54,185 nucleotides of DNA from Microcystis viridis FACHB-1342 (GTDB lineage Bacteria; Cyanobacteriota; Cyanobacteriia; Cyanobacteriales; Microcystaceae). The notes under the pieces were generated by a model. That model saw nothing but the letters and a program-made list of their open reading frames with translations. It was not told the origin of the DNA and did no database searches. Both the position numbers and the translations under genes were made by a program. Numbering within the stretch: the stretch's first letter is position 1; the number at the start of each line of letters is the position of its first letter. The DNA is taken from positions 1-54,185 of the forward strand of contig NZ_JACJSV010000030.1 of the NCBI RefSeq assembly GCF_014698335.1. The letters are read 5' to 3'. Below are positions 27,246-35,373 of the stretch, in pieces.

Positions 27246-27692
27246 GTGATTGCTATTTCACTGCCCACAAGCAAACGAAGCTGGAACACCATGAGTTTCG
27301 CTTCCACCTTGTATCTTTGTCCGATTTTAGATTTATTGACCGCTAGTATTCCCGAAGAATTAGAACCAGAAATTAGATTAGGATTGCAAGAGGCTTTAGT
27401 TAATGCCGCTAAACACGGCAATCATCTCGATCCCAGCAAAACCGTGGTCGTTCACTTTTCCAGCAGTAAAGACGAGTATTCTTGGGTAATTACCGACGAA
27501 GGTTGTGGATTTACGCCAGGTTGTCACCATCATGGCTGTAGTTGCGATTGCCCCAATTTTCCCCCTGAAGAAGCGGAAAATGGCCGAGGACTGTGTATGT
27601 TATATCAAATCTTCGACCAAGTTCACTGGAATCAAACAGGAACCCAACTGAAACTTTCTAAACAAATTAAACAGGAACGCTGGTTGAATTAA
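27246..27692 (+). CDS. RsbW-like anti-sigma-factor-type ATPase with a Cys/His cluster
   Basis: This 148-residue GHKL ATPase has the N box LQEALVNAAKHGN, G1 box DEGCGF and G2 box GRGLCML, as in RsbW/SpoIIAB-type regulatory kinases. Between G1 and G2, where the ATP lid sits, is an unusual metal-ligand-like run TPGCHHHGCSCDCPNFPPEE. The GTG start is chosen because the residues before the internal Met at codon 16 match the family N-terminus. The partner sigma or anti-anti-sigma factor is not in the window. Its stop overlaps the convergent gene at 27689. Confidence 0.8.
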   Translation: MIAISLPTSKRSWNTMSFASTLYLCPILDLLTASIPEELEPEIRLGLQEALVNAAKHGNHLDPSKTVVVHFSSSKDEYSWVITDEGCGFTPGCHHHGCSCDCPNFPPEEAENGRGLCMLYQIFDQVHWNQTGTQLKLSKQIKQERWLN

Positions 27693-27976
27693 TGACCATG
27701 ACCGTGAGAAGGACAGGGAGGAGCAGAAATCGAGCGATCAAGCCAGCCTGTAGCCTGTTGTAGCCGAGGAAGTGCTTCTTCTGGCTGATTATCTAATAAA
27801 AACACCAAAGCCGTCCCCAATTGTTCAGCAGCCCGAGCATTACGATTGGCCTTCAGACGATGCCAGTCAATTGGTGCGATCGCCAAACGTTCCGCCAAAA
27901 TCCGCGCCAATTCCAGGGTAGATAGATCATCAACAGTCTGAGAGGAGGAAGAGACAGGGGATGGAATCATAATCAA
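27689..27976 (-). CDS. Small conserved-looking helical protein with His-rich tail
   Basis: This 95-residue protein has no recognised function. It is predicted helical, with TLELARILAERLAIAPIDWH and LGTALVFLLDNQPEEALPRLQQA, the latter resembling a TPR-like helix pair. It ends in CPSHGHGH, which could bind metal. It is convergent with the RsbW-like gene, overlapping by 4 bp. The coding pattern looks genuine, and homologues would be expected in cyanobacteria. Confidence 0.6.
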   Translation of the reverse strand: MIMIPSPVSSSSQTVDDLSTLELARILAERLAIAPIDWHRLKANRNARAAEQLGTALVFLLDNQPEEALPRLQQATGWLDRSISAPPCPSHGHGH

Positions 27977-28042
27977 AAGGTTTCGTAAAACCGTAAAATC
28001 GTCTATAACTATAGTTTAGACGCAGGCAATCGGATCGAGTCC

Positions 28043-28444
28043 ATGTCCTTAGAAGAAAACCCCTACCCTAACGATGAATCGGCAGAATTTACCGAAGCGA
28101 TTGAAGAAGTCGAAGCGGCGATCGCATCACTAAAAGACCGTTATCGACAGATCAATGAAGCAGAACAGCAAAAAAAAGACCTAGAAGCACAATTTAGCCA
28201 AATAGAACCCCAATGGCGCGAAAATCCCCTACCTGAACTAGAAAAGGAATTAGTACAAATTCGCGAACAGATTCAAGAATTAGAGGTAATTTTAGAAAGC
28301 AATTTACTTAAAGAAGGGGAATTAAAGCGCCTATTCTGGGAAGGAATCCGTCGCGGACTGCTGGGGGAAGTTTTTTGGCAAATTGTCCGCTTTGGTGGTA
28401 TTGGAGTCTTACTGGGTTGGATTCTGCGATCCTGCAGTGGGTGA
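28043..28444 (+). CDS. Coiled-coil protein with C-terminal membrane segment
   Basis: This 133-residue protein has an acidic start, a coiled coil at about residues 18-100 (EEVEAAIASLKDRYRQI, ELEKELVQIREQIQELEVIL) and one terminal hydrophobic helix (IVRFGGIGVLLGWILRS). It would be tail-anchored with the coiled coil in the cytosol. Function is unknown. It is divergent from the His-rich gene. The gap after it (28445-28714) holds ACACAAAGGACACAAAG-like dispersed repeat sequence and no gene. Confidence 0.65.
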   Translation: MSLEENPYPNDESAEFTEAIEEVEAAIASLKDRYRQINEAEQQKKDLEAQFSQIEPQWRENPLPELEKELVQIREQIQELEVILESNLLKEGELKRLFWEGIRRGLLGEVFWQIVRFGGIGVLLGWILRSCSG

Positions 28445-28714
28445 TGAACTGGTATCTAAATTACTTGTTAAGACTGCACTGGGGAGGAGAGAAGGGGTTC
28501 TCTTGGATTTGGTGGGTAAAATGTATTCTAAGATACATTCCTCCTAGCGAGGGGGTGGAACGAACCACAAAGACACAAAGGACACAAAGATCGATCGATC
28601 ATATAGTAAGTTAAACTTATCACACAGAACCTAGAAGAGGAGAGAAGGTAGCTTTTTTTCAGGGAATGCTCACCTAATACCGCTCACTGAAAAATCGCCT
28701 ATCTCCCCATCTCT

Positions 28715-30271
28715 CTATTTCGGTAAAATTCGGCCAATAGTGCGATTTTCCGGGGTAAAAGTCTCTTTAGCCACCCGTTGAATATCAGCTGCCGTGACAG
28801 CATTATAAGCATCTAATTGGGCGAATAAATTACGCCAATCGCCGGTTTTTACCTCGTATTCGATCAAGGATCGCGCCATGCCCATGTTAGAATCAAGACC
28901 TCTTAATAGGGCTGCCCGTAGTTGATTTTTAACCCGTTCTAATTCCTGTTCCGAAACCGGTTCATTTTTCAATCTTTCCAACTCCAAATTCAAACCCTGC
29001 GCTACTTCCTCTAGGCTGACATTAGGAGCGCTCAGAGCATAGAATAAGAGCAAATTCGGGTATTTATCCCCCGGAAAGCCGTTAAATCCCTGGGCAGCGA
29101 GAGCAAGTTGTTTGTCCTCCACTAAAGCTTTATACAGTCGCGAAGTTCTTCCTTCACTCATTAAAGTGGCAATAACCTCGTAAACCGCATGATCGGGATG
29201 ATTGAGGGCGGGACGATGGTATCCTTCTAAATACCAAGGCTGCGAGGCTAATTTTAGGGTAATTTCCTTGGTTTTGGTTTGGTTCGGTTCCACTACCGTC
29301 ACCTGTGGGGGTTTCGGTTTAGCGGGAAAACGACCAAAATAAACTTTAGCTAACTGTTTGACCTGTTCTGGGTCCACATCCCCGGCGATAGCTATGGTTA
29401 AATTACTGGCAGGATAAAATTTATCGAAAAAGTTTTGGATATCTGAGGGTTCCAGATTGCGAATATCTCGATCGTAGCCGATAACGGGACGTTTGTAGGG
29501 ATGGACAGTATAAGCTTGATCGAGAAAAGCTTCGATTAATAGACCCAAGGGGCTATTATCCGTCCGCATCCGTCTTTCTTCTAGAATTACGTCTTTTTCT
29601 TTGTAAAATTCCCGTTGGAACACCGGTTCTAAAAATCGTTCCGATTCCAAAGACATCCACAATTCCAATTTATTCGACGGGAAGCTGTAAAAATAGCTAG
29701 TTGCATCGCTGGAAGTGGTGGCATTTAAACCGACTCCCCCCTGAGTTTCGACAATTTGCCCGTATTCGTTGCGTTGGACGAATTTCTCGGACTCTGCCTT
29801 AGTTTTTTGAAATTCTTCCGTTAATTTAGCCACTTCTGCGCTTTTACCTGCTTTTTTGGCCGCTTGCAGTTCTTTGTCTATAGCTTCAAGGCGATCGAGG
29901 ACTTTTTTCTCGCTAAGATAATCGCTAGTACCGATGGTTTTTGTGCCTTTAAAGGCTAAATGTTCCAAAAAGTGGGCAACTCCTGTTTTACCGTCTGGTT
30001 CATCGGCACCTCCCACATCCGCGTAGGTGACAAAGGAAATAACCGGGGCATCGCGATTTTCTAGGATAATAAATTTTAGTCCGTTATCGAGGCGAAATTC
30101 GGTAATTTTTTGTTGAAATTGCTTAAGGTAGGGGGTAATCGATTGTACATCGGCTGGTTCCTCTTTCGCTTGGGCAAGAAGGGGTGAGAAACTCCCAAAA
30201 CCCCAAAACACAAGGAAAGCGACCCAAAAGCCGATTACAGCCCGATAATAGGGGTTATTTTTAATGATCAT
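28715..30271 (-). CDS. M16 (insulinase/pitrilysin) family zinc peptidase
   Basis: This 518-residue protein begins with a signal peptide or anchor (YYRAVIGFWVAFLVFWGFG...LLAQA) and so acts outside the cytoplasm. The inverted zinc motif HFLEH with downstream Glu lies in TGVAHFLEHLAFKGT. A charged helical insertion follows (KELQAAKKAGKSAEVAKLTE). The second M16 domain holds the substrate-binding region, including PVIGYDRDIRN. The start at 30271 is chosen because the 38 further codons upstream are non-homologous. The substrate is unknown. Confidence 0.88.
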   Translation of the reverse strand: MIIKNNPYYRAVIGFWVAFLVFWGFGSFSPLLAQAKEEPADVQSITPYLKQFQQKITEFRLDNGLKFIILENRDAPVISFVTYADVGGADEPDGKTGVAHFLEHLAFKGTKTIGTSDYLSEKKVLDRLEAIDKELQAAKKAGKSAEVAKLTEEFQKTKAESEKFVQRNEYGQIVETQGGVGLNATTSSDATSYFYSFPSNKLELWMSLESERFLEPVFQREFYKEKDVILEERRMRTDNSPLGLLIEAFLDQAYTVHPYKRPVIGYDRDIRNLEPSDIQNFFDKFYPASNLTIAIAGDVDPEQVKQLAKVYFGRFPAKPKPPQVTVVEPNQTKTKEITLKLASQPWYLEGYHRPALNHPDHAVYEVIATLMSEGRTSRLYKALVEDKQLALAAQGFNGFPGDKYPNLLLFYALSAPNVSLEEVAQGLNLELERLKNEPVSEQELERVKNQLRAALLRGLDSNMGMARSLIEYEVKTGDWRNLFAQLDAYNAVTAADIQRVAKETFTPENRTIGRILPK

Positions 30272-30397
30272 AGATAGTTTTATCAGGTGTCGTGGGAGCG
30301 AGAGATCGATCGCTCTGTTCGATCTTAGCAGTCGATTGTTAGGAGAGGGGGAGTGGGAAGCTTTTTTCAGTGTTGCCAAAGGCACGGCGTAGCCGTC

Positions 30398-30423
30398 CAG
30401 TAAACAGTAAACAGTAAACAGTT
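30398..30423. repeat. Heptamer repeat CAGTAAA
   Basis: Three perfect copies of the 7-bp unit plus a partial one. Further on, 30485-30515 holds TTGCCTT-type heptamers. Both lie in the 30272-30776 gap, whose remaining content is the MITE at 30549. Confidence 0.75.
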
Positions 30424-30548
30424 AAGCTAAGACGCATTTAAACCGCTTATTCTTAGATTAGCCGAACCCCCCCAATCCCTTTACTGTTGCCTTTTGCCTC
30501 TTGCCTTTTGCCTCGTCTCAACAAGCAATTTAAATTACGAACAGCTTA

Positions 30549-30681
30549 GGGACTTGCGTGGGAATAATATCCCAATCGATCGGAGGGCGCAAGCTTTGCG
30601 CCCCTACAGTAACGGATTTTGCCCACAATGTAGGGGCGAACTGCGTTCGCCCAAAAGGTACATTATCAAAGCGCAAGTCCC
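30549..30681. mobile_element. 133-bp MITE with GGGACTTGCG ends
   Basis: GGGACTTGCG at 30549-30558 and CGCAAGTCCC at 30672-30681 are perfect 10-bp terminal inverted repeats. TTA flanks both sides as a possible 3-bp target duplication. Inside are two palindromes, GGGCGCAAGCTTTGCGCCC and GGGGCGAACTGCGTTCGCCC. No protein is encoded. It is a non-autonomous element. Confidence 0.75.
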
Positions 30682-30776
30682 TTATCAGTTGTCATTTCAT
30701 TGTTTACTGTTCACTGTATCTCAACAGTAGAAGAATTTATATAACATCGTCAAGTTTATTACTGTTTGGGCGACTA

Positions 30777-32021
30777 TCACTGCCCATCTAAAATGCCTCT
30801 GAGGGGGTTGCGGGCTTTTTCTTCTAATTCTTTACCTCGCACCCAAAGGACAGTACAAAATCCGAAGATAACTAGCCAAAATAGGGATATTGATTGCCAT
30901 TCCCAAGATAGGCGATGATACAGAGCAAAAGAGGTAAACCCAAATACAATGGGAAACCAACAAAACCAGGGAAAAGCCAATATCGACAAGAATCGCACCC
31001 ATCCTAAATCTGTTTCTTCTTTAGCCCGATACCAAATTCCCAAACCAAAGCCAATAGCCGCAGCCCCAGCCCCAGCCACAGCCCCAGCCACAGCCCCAGC
31101 CCCAGCCCCAGCCATAGCCGCAGCCACAGCCGCAGCCACAGCCACAGCCACACCCGCAGCCGCAGCCACAGCCACAGCCACACTCCCAGCCCCAGCCGCA
31201 ACCACAACCCCATCCTCAAACAAAGCTGTCACCCCTTCCCAAACTAGGTTTTTTCTGAGTAGTCGATACCATTCTTGGCAAAACGTCCAGGATCCGAGTA
31301 AGCCCAATTGCATCAATAAAGTTGGCTCTGATTTATCTTCTTCGGTTATTTCTATCAATAAAACTCTCAAAAAAGACAGCACAACAACAATTGTGATTGC
31401 CATCAAGCCATTAACCCAACTTTTTGGCTGACTGTACATGATAGCGAATATTTCAATTACAGATCCAAGAGAGAGCAAGAAGACAATAGTTAAAACAATT
31501 AGATATTCTCGGCCTTTTTTAAACTCATATTCTATTTTTTCAAAAAGATTGCGCCAGTCGTTTCTTGTGGGGCGGCGGTAGTTGATTAAGCGAAACAGTA
31601 AGGCAAATTTTAATTCAGGTGTCAGACTATTAAATAAATATAACCAACGCTGGTTTGGAGTGATTTTACTTAAAACTCGATCAACAAACTCTATTTTAGC
31701 AGCTAAATTTTCAATTGAAACTGATTCCAATTCATTTTTAAAAGAACTTAATTGAGTTAGATTAATTTCATCTTGTAACTGAATCGCACATAAAGGAATG
31801 ACTAACCGAGGATCGACTTCAAAAGTGATTTTAGGAATATCATCAGCAGAGCTTTCAATAATTGCAGCAGCAACTTTCTTGACAGTAGCAGAGAACTGAA
31901 AATTGCTTGAATTTTCAAAAGGTTGCCAAATCCAATTTAAGTCCGTTTCGATTACCTCTTGTGGCTGGCGCTTTTGTTTAACGGCTCGATTTTTTAGTCG
32001 GCGAATGAATCTGAATAGCAT
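30777..32021 (-). CDS. Multi-membrane-segment protein with Ala/Val/Gly repeat tract
   Basis: This 414-residue protein has no recognised family. Residues 1-170 are soluble. Then come membrane helices at about 172-195 and 202-225, a long Ala/Val/Gly tract at about 265-325 encoded by hexanucleotide repeats, and two more helices near 340-370 and 378-395. The tract could form one or two bilayer-spanning or glycine-zipper helices. It starts 10 bp after the NACHT gene and is surely in its operon, so it is probably a functional partner such as a membrane effector or sensor (inference). Confidence 0.7.
   Translation of the reverse strand: MLFRFIRRLKNRAVKQKRQPQEVIETDLNWIWQPFENSSNFQFSATVKKVAAAIIESSADDIPKITFEVDPRLVIPLCAIQLQDEINLTQLSSFKNELESVSIENLAAKIEFVDRVLSKITPNQRWLYLFNSLTPELKFALLFRLINYRRPTRNDWRNLFEKIEYEFKKGREYLIVLTIVFLLSLGSVIEIFAIMYSQPKSWVNGLMAITIVVVLSFLRVLLIEITEEDKSEPTLLMQLGLLGSWTFCQEWYRLLRKNLVWEGVTALFEDGVVVAAGAGSVAVAVAAAAGVAVAVAAAVAAAMAGAGAGAVAGAVAGAGAAAIGFGLGIWYRAKEETDLGWVRFLSILAFPWFCWFPIVFGFTSFALYHRLSWEWQSISLFWLVIFGFCTVLWVRGKELEEKARNPLRGILDGQ
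31060..31200. repeat. Hexanucleotide microsatellite GCCCCA/GCCACA/GCCGCA in a coding region
   Basis: About 23 consecutive six-base units of the form GCC(C/A/G)CA run in frame through the multi-membrane-segment gene. On the coding strand they give alternating Ala, Val, Gly and Met codons. Unit gain or loss changes the protein by two residues without a frameshift, so length should vary between strains. Confidence 0.85.
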
Positions 32022-32031
32022 TAGTTTTCCT

Positions 32032-34365
32032 TCATGATAGAGTGCGATTGCGTTCAGCTTGACTATCTTCTAACTCCTTCAACAGTGCTGCAAGTCGAAA
32101 ACTTACTTTTCCGCTTAAGTTCGGATCTTCCTGCAATCTTTCAAGTGCCTCAGCCGCTTCTGGTATGGCAATTTTAACTAGATCATCCATTGCTTCTATA
32201 GAGCCTTTTCGAGCTAAAGATTCTAGTTGATTAACTGCTAAACCTCCCATTCTGATCAACGCTTCTCGCACTTCTATAAAATGGGGTTGATTGGGATCAT
32301 AGTAAATAACTAATTTTTCTACTGCTTGAGGCAAATTAGTGGCGGATAAGGCTTGAGCCGCTGCTTTTTGGCTGGCTGAATTATCTAAACTAGCAACTAA
32401 AAAATCAAATAATGCTTTCCCTCTAGGACGAAAATCAGCCGCGACTGAGCCGAAAGCACTACAAATTGATTCATCAGTTTTCAATTGTGTCTTAAAATAA
32501 TCTATAATCTCCTGAGCAACTTCTGGTGTTACTTCTTGAGCATCTGCTAAACATTCAAATGCTGTCAGTGTATCTTGTTGATATACCGCCGCAATTAAAT
32601 CCGTACTACTGTTGTTTGGCAATCCACACCATAACTTAACAATTTCTAGCCAGTCGCTAGGAGCATTTTGCCATTTTTGAATTAATTCATCTTGTCTGTT
32701 TGTTAAAGCTGCTGCTACGAAATATTCTTGTAGAGTGAGATGAGGAAAATAATAACGCTGTCCGCCATCAATGCGAAGCAATAATCCACTGCGTTTGACG
32801 ATTTCATCAACGATAGAATTAGCATCTTTAGCCTCTAGATTTAATGAAGGTAAGACTTGTTTAACTTGTTCCCATACTTCAGAATCAAGAAGACTGCGGC
32901 GATCTTGCTGTTGTCGATTAGTGCTATTCTGAGCATAGAGTGCTAAATGTTGCAGAACTCGCCGCTTGTTGACACCCCTATATTGATTATCAATATTTCT
33001 TTCTTGATCGCGCAATTCTAATAAAACATCAGTAGCTTTAGTGTAAAATTCGGCTCGCGAATGAGGTAAAACGAAGGGAGTATCAGTATAAAGATAGGCG
33101 ATGATTGTTAACAGTAGGGGATTCCGCGCCAGTGCCATAATTTTCGGTTTAGCTCGCAAGTTTTGAATCAATTGTTCTACTGATTTCTCTGGCGGCATTT
33201 CCGACTTCCAAGCTTGCAAAAAGCGGCGCATTTGTTGGTCACTAAATTCGTCAATCTCTAAAGTTTCCTCGGTATTATCGACAAACTCATTATGATAAAC
33301 AGCCGTCCGACAGGTAATAATTACTCGACATTTTTTATAATTTTCTAATTCTAAAAAGTCCTTAAGACACCGAACAACAGAAGAGCGAACGCCACTACTA
33401 ACCTCATCTAACCCATCTAAAAGCAGCAGCAAACGTCCGTCTTTTAAACCTTGAGAGATGAAACGATTAGCTTTAGGAAAATTATGGCGATCGCAAGCTT
33501 CTACTAAATGTTGTTCTAACTTTTCTACTGTCAAATTAGCCTCATTGAGGCGGTTCAATTCTAGTAAAATTGGCACGGGACGATCCGATAAATTTTTGAA
33601 TCGTCCTTCTGAATAGGAAAGTGCTAGATATTTTAATAACATCGACTTCCCCGAACCAGGCGCACCTTTAACCACTAAGCGGCGGTATTTTTGCACCGCA
33701 TTTTCTGCTTCAATCAAAGAGCGATCGCTCGCTTTAAAAGCTTTTAAAGAAACATAAATCTCCCGCATTTCTAGGGGACGATGAGGACGAAAAGGTATAT
33801 TAAGTTTTTGATATTTATCAATTAATGCTTGTCGATACTTTTTAAGAGCAATATTTTCAAATAAGGGTGTTCCAGCAAAGGTTTTATAAATCCATTTACT
33901 AATCGCTTCTAAAGACTGATTGAGCCATTTTTTTAAGGTATCACTAATAACATTCCACAAAATACCACCCAAAACAAGAATAACAATCACAGGTATCCAG
34001 GCAGGATATTTATTAATATCATATTGTTGTTCATAGATATCCCATAATTCATCCTGTGGAAAACAAGAAGCTTGAGAATTTACCTCTTTATACAAATTTA
34101 AAATATCAGCAATTGTCTTTTTCTTTTTATCAGTATTAAAAAAGTTCAAACGGTCAGCTTCTGCATCTTTTTTTGCCCGATTTTGAATATCTCCCCTAAG
34201 TTGGTTACAGGGATTAGGTGCAGGAGACTTTTGAGTAAAAACAGGCAAAATTGTCCCCCACGCGACTGAAATTGCCAGCGCTAGGACAAAAATCATCAAT
34301 AACTGCTGCTTTTTCCAGTGAATAAACTTCATTGTCTGTACCGTTTCTTTGCCTTTTTCCCACAT
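32032..34365 (-). CDS. Membrane-anchored NACHT-domain STAND ATPase with HEAT-like repeats
   Basis: This 777-residue protein has a membrane helix at about 22-42, an extracytoplasmic loop of about 80 residues with two cysteines, and a second helix at about 122-140. The NACHT ATPase follows: Walker A GAPGSGKS at 234-241 and Walker B LLLLLDGLDEV near 313-322. HEAT-like repeats make up about 590-760 (SQKAAAQALSATN, EVREALIRMG). NACHT proteins are STAND switches that oligomerise on sensing a ligand; in bacteria many are anti-phage. The start is uncertain: ATG at 34365, TTG at 34377 or ATG at 34332. It is first in a two-gene unit. Confidence 0.85.
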   Translation of the reverse strand: MWEKGKETVQTMKFIHWKKQQLLMIFVLALAISVAWGTILPVFTQKSPAPNPCNQLRGDIQNRAKKDAEADRLNFFNTDKKKKTIADILNLYKEVNSQASCFPQDELWDIYEQQYDINKYPAWIPVIVILVLGGILWNVISDTLKKWLNQSLEAISKWIYKTFAGTPLFENIALKKYRQALIDKYQKLNIPFRPHRPLEMREIYVSLKAFKASDRSLIEAENAVQKYRRLVVKGAPGSGKSMLLKYLALSYSEGRFKNLSDRPVPILLELNRLNEANLTVEKLEQHLVEACDRHNFPKANRFISQGLKDGRLLLLLDGLDEVSSGVRSSVVRCLKDFLELENYKKCRVIITCRTAVYHNEFVDNTEETLEIDEFSDQQMRRFLQAWKSEMPPEKSVEQLIQNLRAKPKIMALARNPLLLTIIAYLYTDTPFVLPHSRAEFYTKATDVLLELRDQERNIDNQYRGVNKRRVLQHLALYAQNSTNRQQQDRRSLLDSEVWEQVKQVLPSLNLEAKDANSIVDEIVKRSGLLLRIDGGQRYYFPHLTLQEYFVAAALTNRQDELIQKWQNAPSDWLEIVKLWCGLPNNSSTDLIAAVYQQDTLTAFECLADAQEVTPEVAQEIIDYFKTQLKTDESICSAFGSVAADFRPRGKALFDFLVASLDNSASQKAAAQALSATNLPQAVEKLVIYYDPNQPHFIEVREALIRMGGLAVNQLESLARKGSIEAMDDLVKIAIPEAAEALERLQEDPNLSGKVSFRLAALLKELEDSQAERNRTLS

Positions 34366-34384
34366 CCTGGCTACCAATATAACA

Positions 34385-34475
34385 CTGATTTATACAGTAT
34401 AGGCTACATATAAGGAGAGGCACTCATGCACGAGGGGGAATAAATAATCAGTTTTTAATAACCAGATTCAGTATG
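34385..34475. mobile_element. Second copy of the 11164-type MITE-like repeat
   Basis: CAGTATAGGCTACATATAAG, GGAGAGGCA and AATAAATAATC followed by TTTTTAATAACCAGATTCAG repeat the order and most bases of the element at 11164-11249. It sits directly upstream of the NACHT gene and may carry or disturb its promoter. Confidence 0.55.
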
Positions 34476-34520
34476 ATAACTGATGACTGATAACTGATAA
34501 CTGACTCCCGACTCCTGACT
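34474..34520. repeat. Heptamer repeat GATAACT / GACTCC
   Basis: Several copies of TGATAACT-type heptamers are followed by CTGACTCCCGACTCC. It belongs to the same short tandem repeat family as at 14371, 21058 and 23665. Confidence 0.7.
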
Positions 34521-34595
34521 TTTAGACAAAAAATCTCTCCCTAAAGAGGAGAGAAGTCAAAAAAAGCACGAATAACAATGGGTGGGAGGCGATTT

Positions 34596-34715
34596 TTATA
34601 GGTCGCCACCACGAAAAGCTAGTAGGAAAATGACAAAGGGGCCAGCTAACATGATTAGCGCCACGAAGGTGAGTTGAAAAATGGGTTCTAAATTGAGAGC
34701 CGCAAATAATTCCAT
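34596..34715 (-). CDS. psb30: Photosystem II protein Psb30/Ycf12
   Basis: This 39-residue single-span membrane protein begins [17 protein letters not shown] and ends [12 protein letters not shown]. The conserved pattern QLTxVAL..LAGPxVIFLLAxRxGDL is that of Ycf12/Psb30, a peripheral subunit near cytochrome b559 and PsbJ that stabilises photosystem II. The ATG is preceded by AGGAGA with ideal spacing. It is easily missed because it lies inside a longer non-coding open stretch. It is divergent from arsR, with no functional link seen. Confidence 0.88.
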   Translation of the reverse strand: MELFAALNLEPIFQLTFVALIMLAGPFVIFLLAFRGGDL

Positions 34716-34909
34716 GATGTCTCCTAACCTGTTTACAATGATTTAAAAGGCTAATCTGGTCAAAACCATTGTCTCTGGTCAAAACCATTGTCTATCATAC
34801 AGGGGATGATTCGCTGGTTTTCCTGATTCGATACAAAAATACATAAAGTTTTGTTGCAATTCTGAATTTTCCCGCTTTCCTATTTCCTTCCCACCGAGGG
34901 ACCATCTCA

Positions 34910-35248
34910 ATGTTCAACTCTCTGACCACATCTCCCGACTCGTTAACCCAAATTTACACTGGTTTTCAGGCACTCTCGGATCCCCTGCGACTGCAAATTT
35001 TGCAACTGTTGCGACATCAGGAATTATGCGTCTGTGAATTGCGCGATCATCTCGATATCGCCCAATCTAAACTATCTTTTCACCTAAAAACGCTAAAAGA
35101 AGCCAATTTAGTCCGCAGTCGTCAAGAGGGTCGTTGGATCTACTACAGCCTAAATCTATCTCAATTTCTTCTCCTAGAAGAATATCTATCCGAATATCGT
35201 CGTTTTGCCGCCCTTGTCCCCGCTCGTTTCTGCGAGGAAAATCAGTAA
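34910..35248 (+). CDS. arsR: ArsR/SmtB-family arsenite-responsive repressor
   Basis: This 112-residue winged-helix repressor has ELCVCELRDHLDIAQSKLSFHLKTL, read in parts, which carries the As(III) cysteine pair Cys40 and Cys42 at the recognition-helix start. Another Cys (about 108) is at the C-terminus. It would leave its operator upon As(III)/Sb(III) binding and so induce the adjacent efflux operon. The gene has its own start 125 bp before the transporter. Length is normal. Confidence 0.92.
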   Translation: MFNSLTTSPDSLTQIYTGFQALSDPLRLQILQLLRHQELCVCELRDHLDIAQSKLSFHLKTLKEANLVRSRQEGRWIYYSLNLSQFLLLEEYLSEYRRFAALVPARFCEENQ

Positions 35249-35297
35249 CCAATCAAGATTTTTAGAAATATTAAAGCTTTATAACTAGCTTTTACCC

Positions 35298-35327
35298 TTG
35301 ACATATCAACTTTTTTTGAAATAATAA
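35298..35327 (+). promoter_or_regulatory. arsenite-efflux operon promoter with ArsR operator
   Basis: TTGACA at 35298-35303 and TAATAA at 35322-35327 frame an 18-bp spacer that contains ATCAA-N6-TTGAA (35305-35320). This is close to the ATCAA-N6-TTGAT operator described for Synechocystis ArsR. Repressor bound there would cover the promoter core. The arsenite transporter ATG is 46 bp downstream. Confidence 0.7.
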
Positions 35328-35373
35328 AGGTGGATTACCCAATCTCCCATTATTCTCTTTCCACCTTTGTGCG

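Noticed and set aside
30949-31431. Plus-strand Ala/Pro/Thr-rich open frame across the hexanucleotide repeat
   Set aside because: The repeat lacks stops in several frames. The minus-strand frame is longer, has membrane helices at both sides and is in an operon with the NACHT gene.
34522-34788. 88-codon minus-strand frame covering psb30 in another phase
   Set aside because: The psb30 frame inside it has an ideal ribosome-binding site and family homology; the longer frame has neither.
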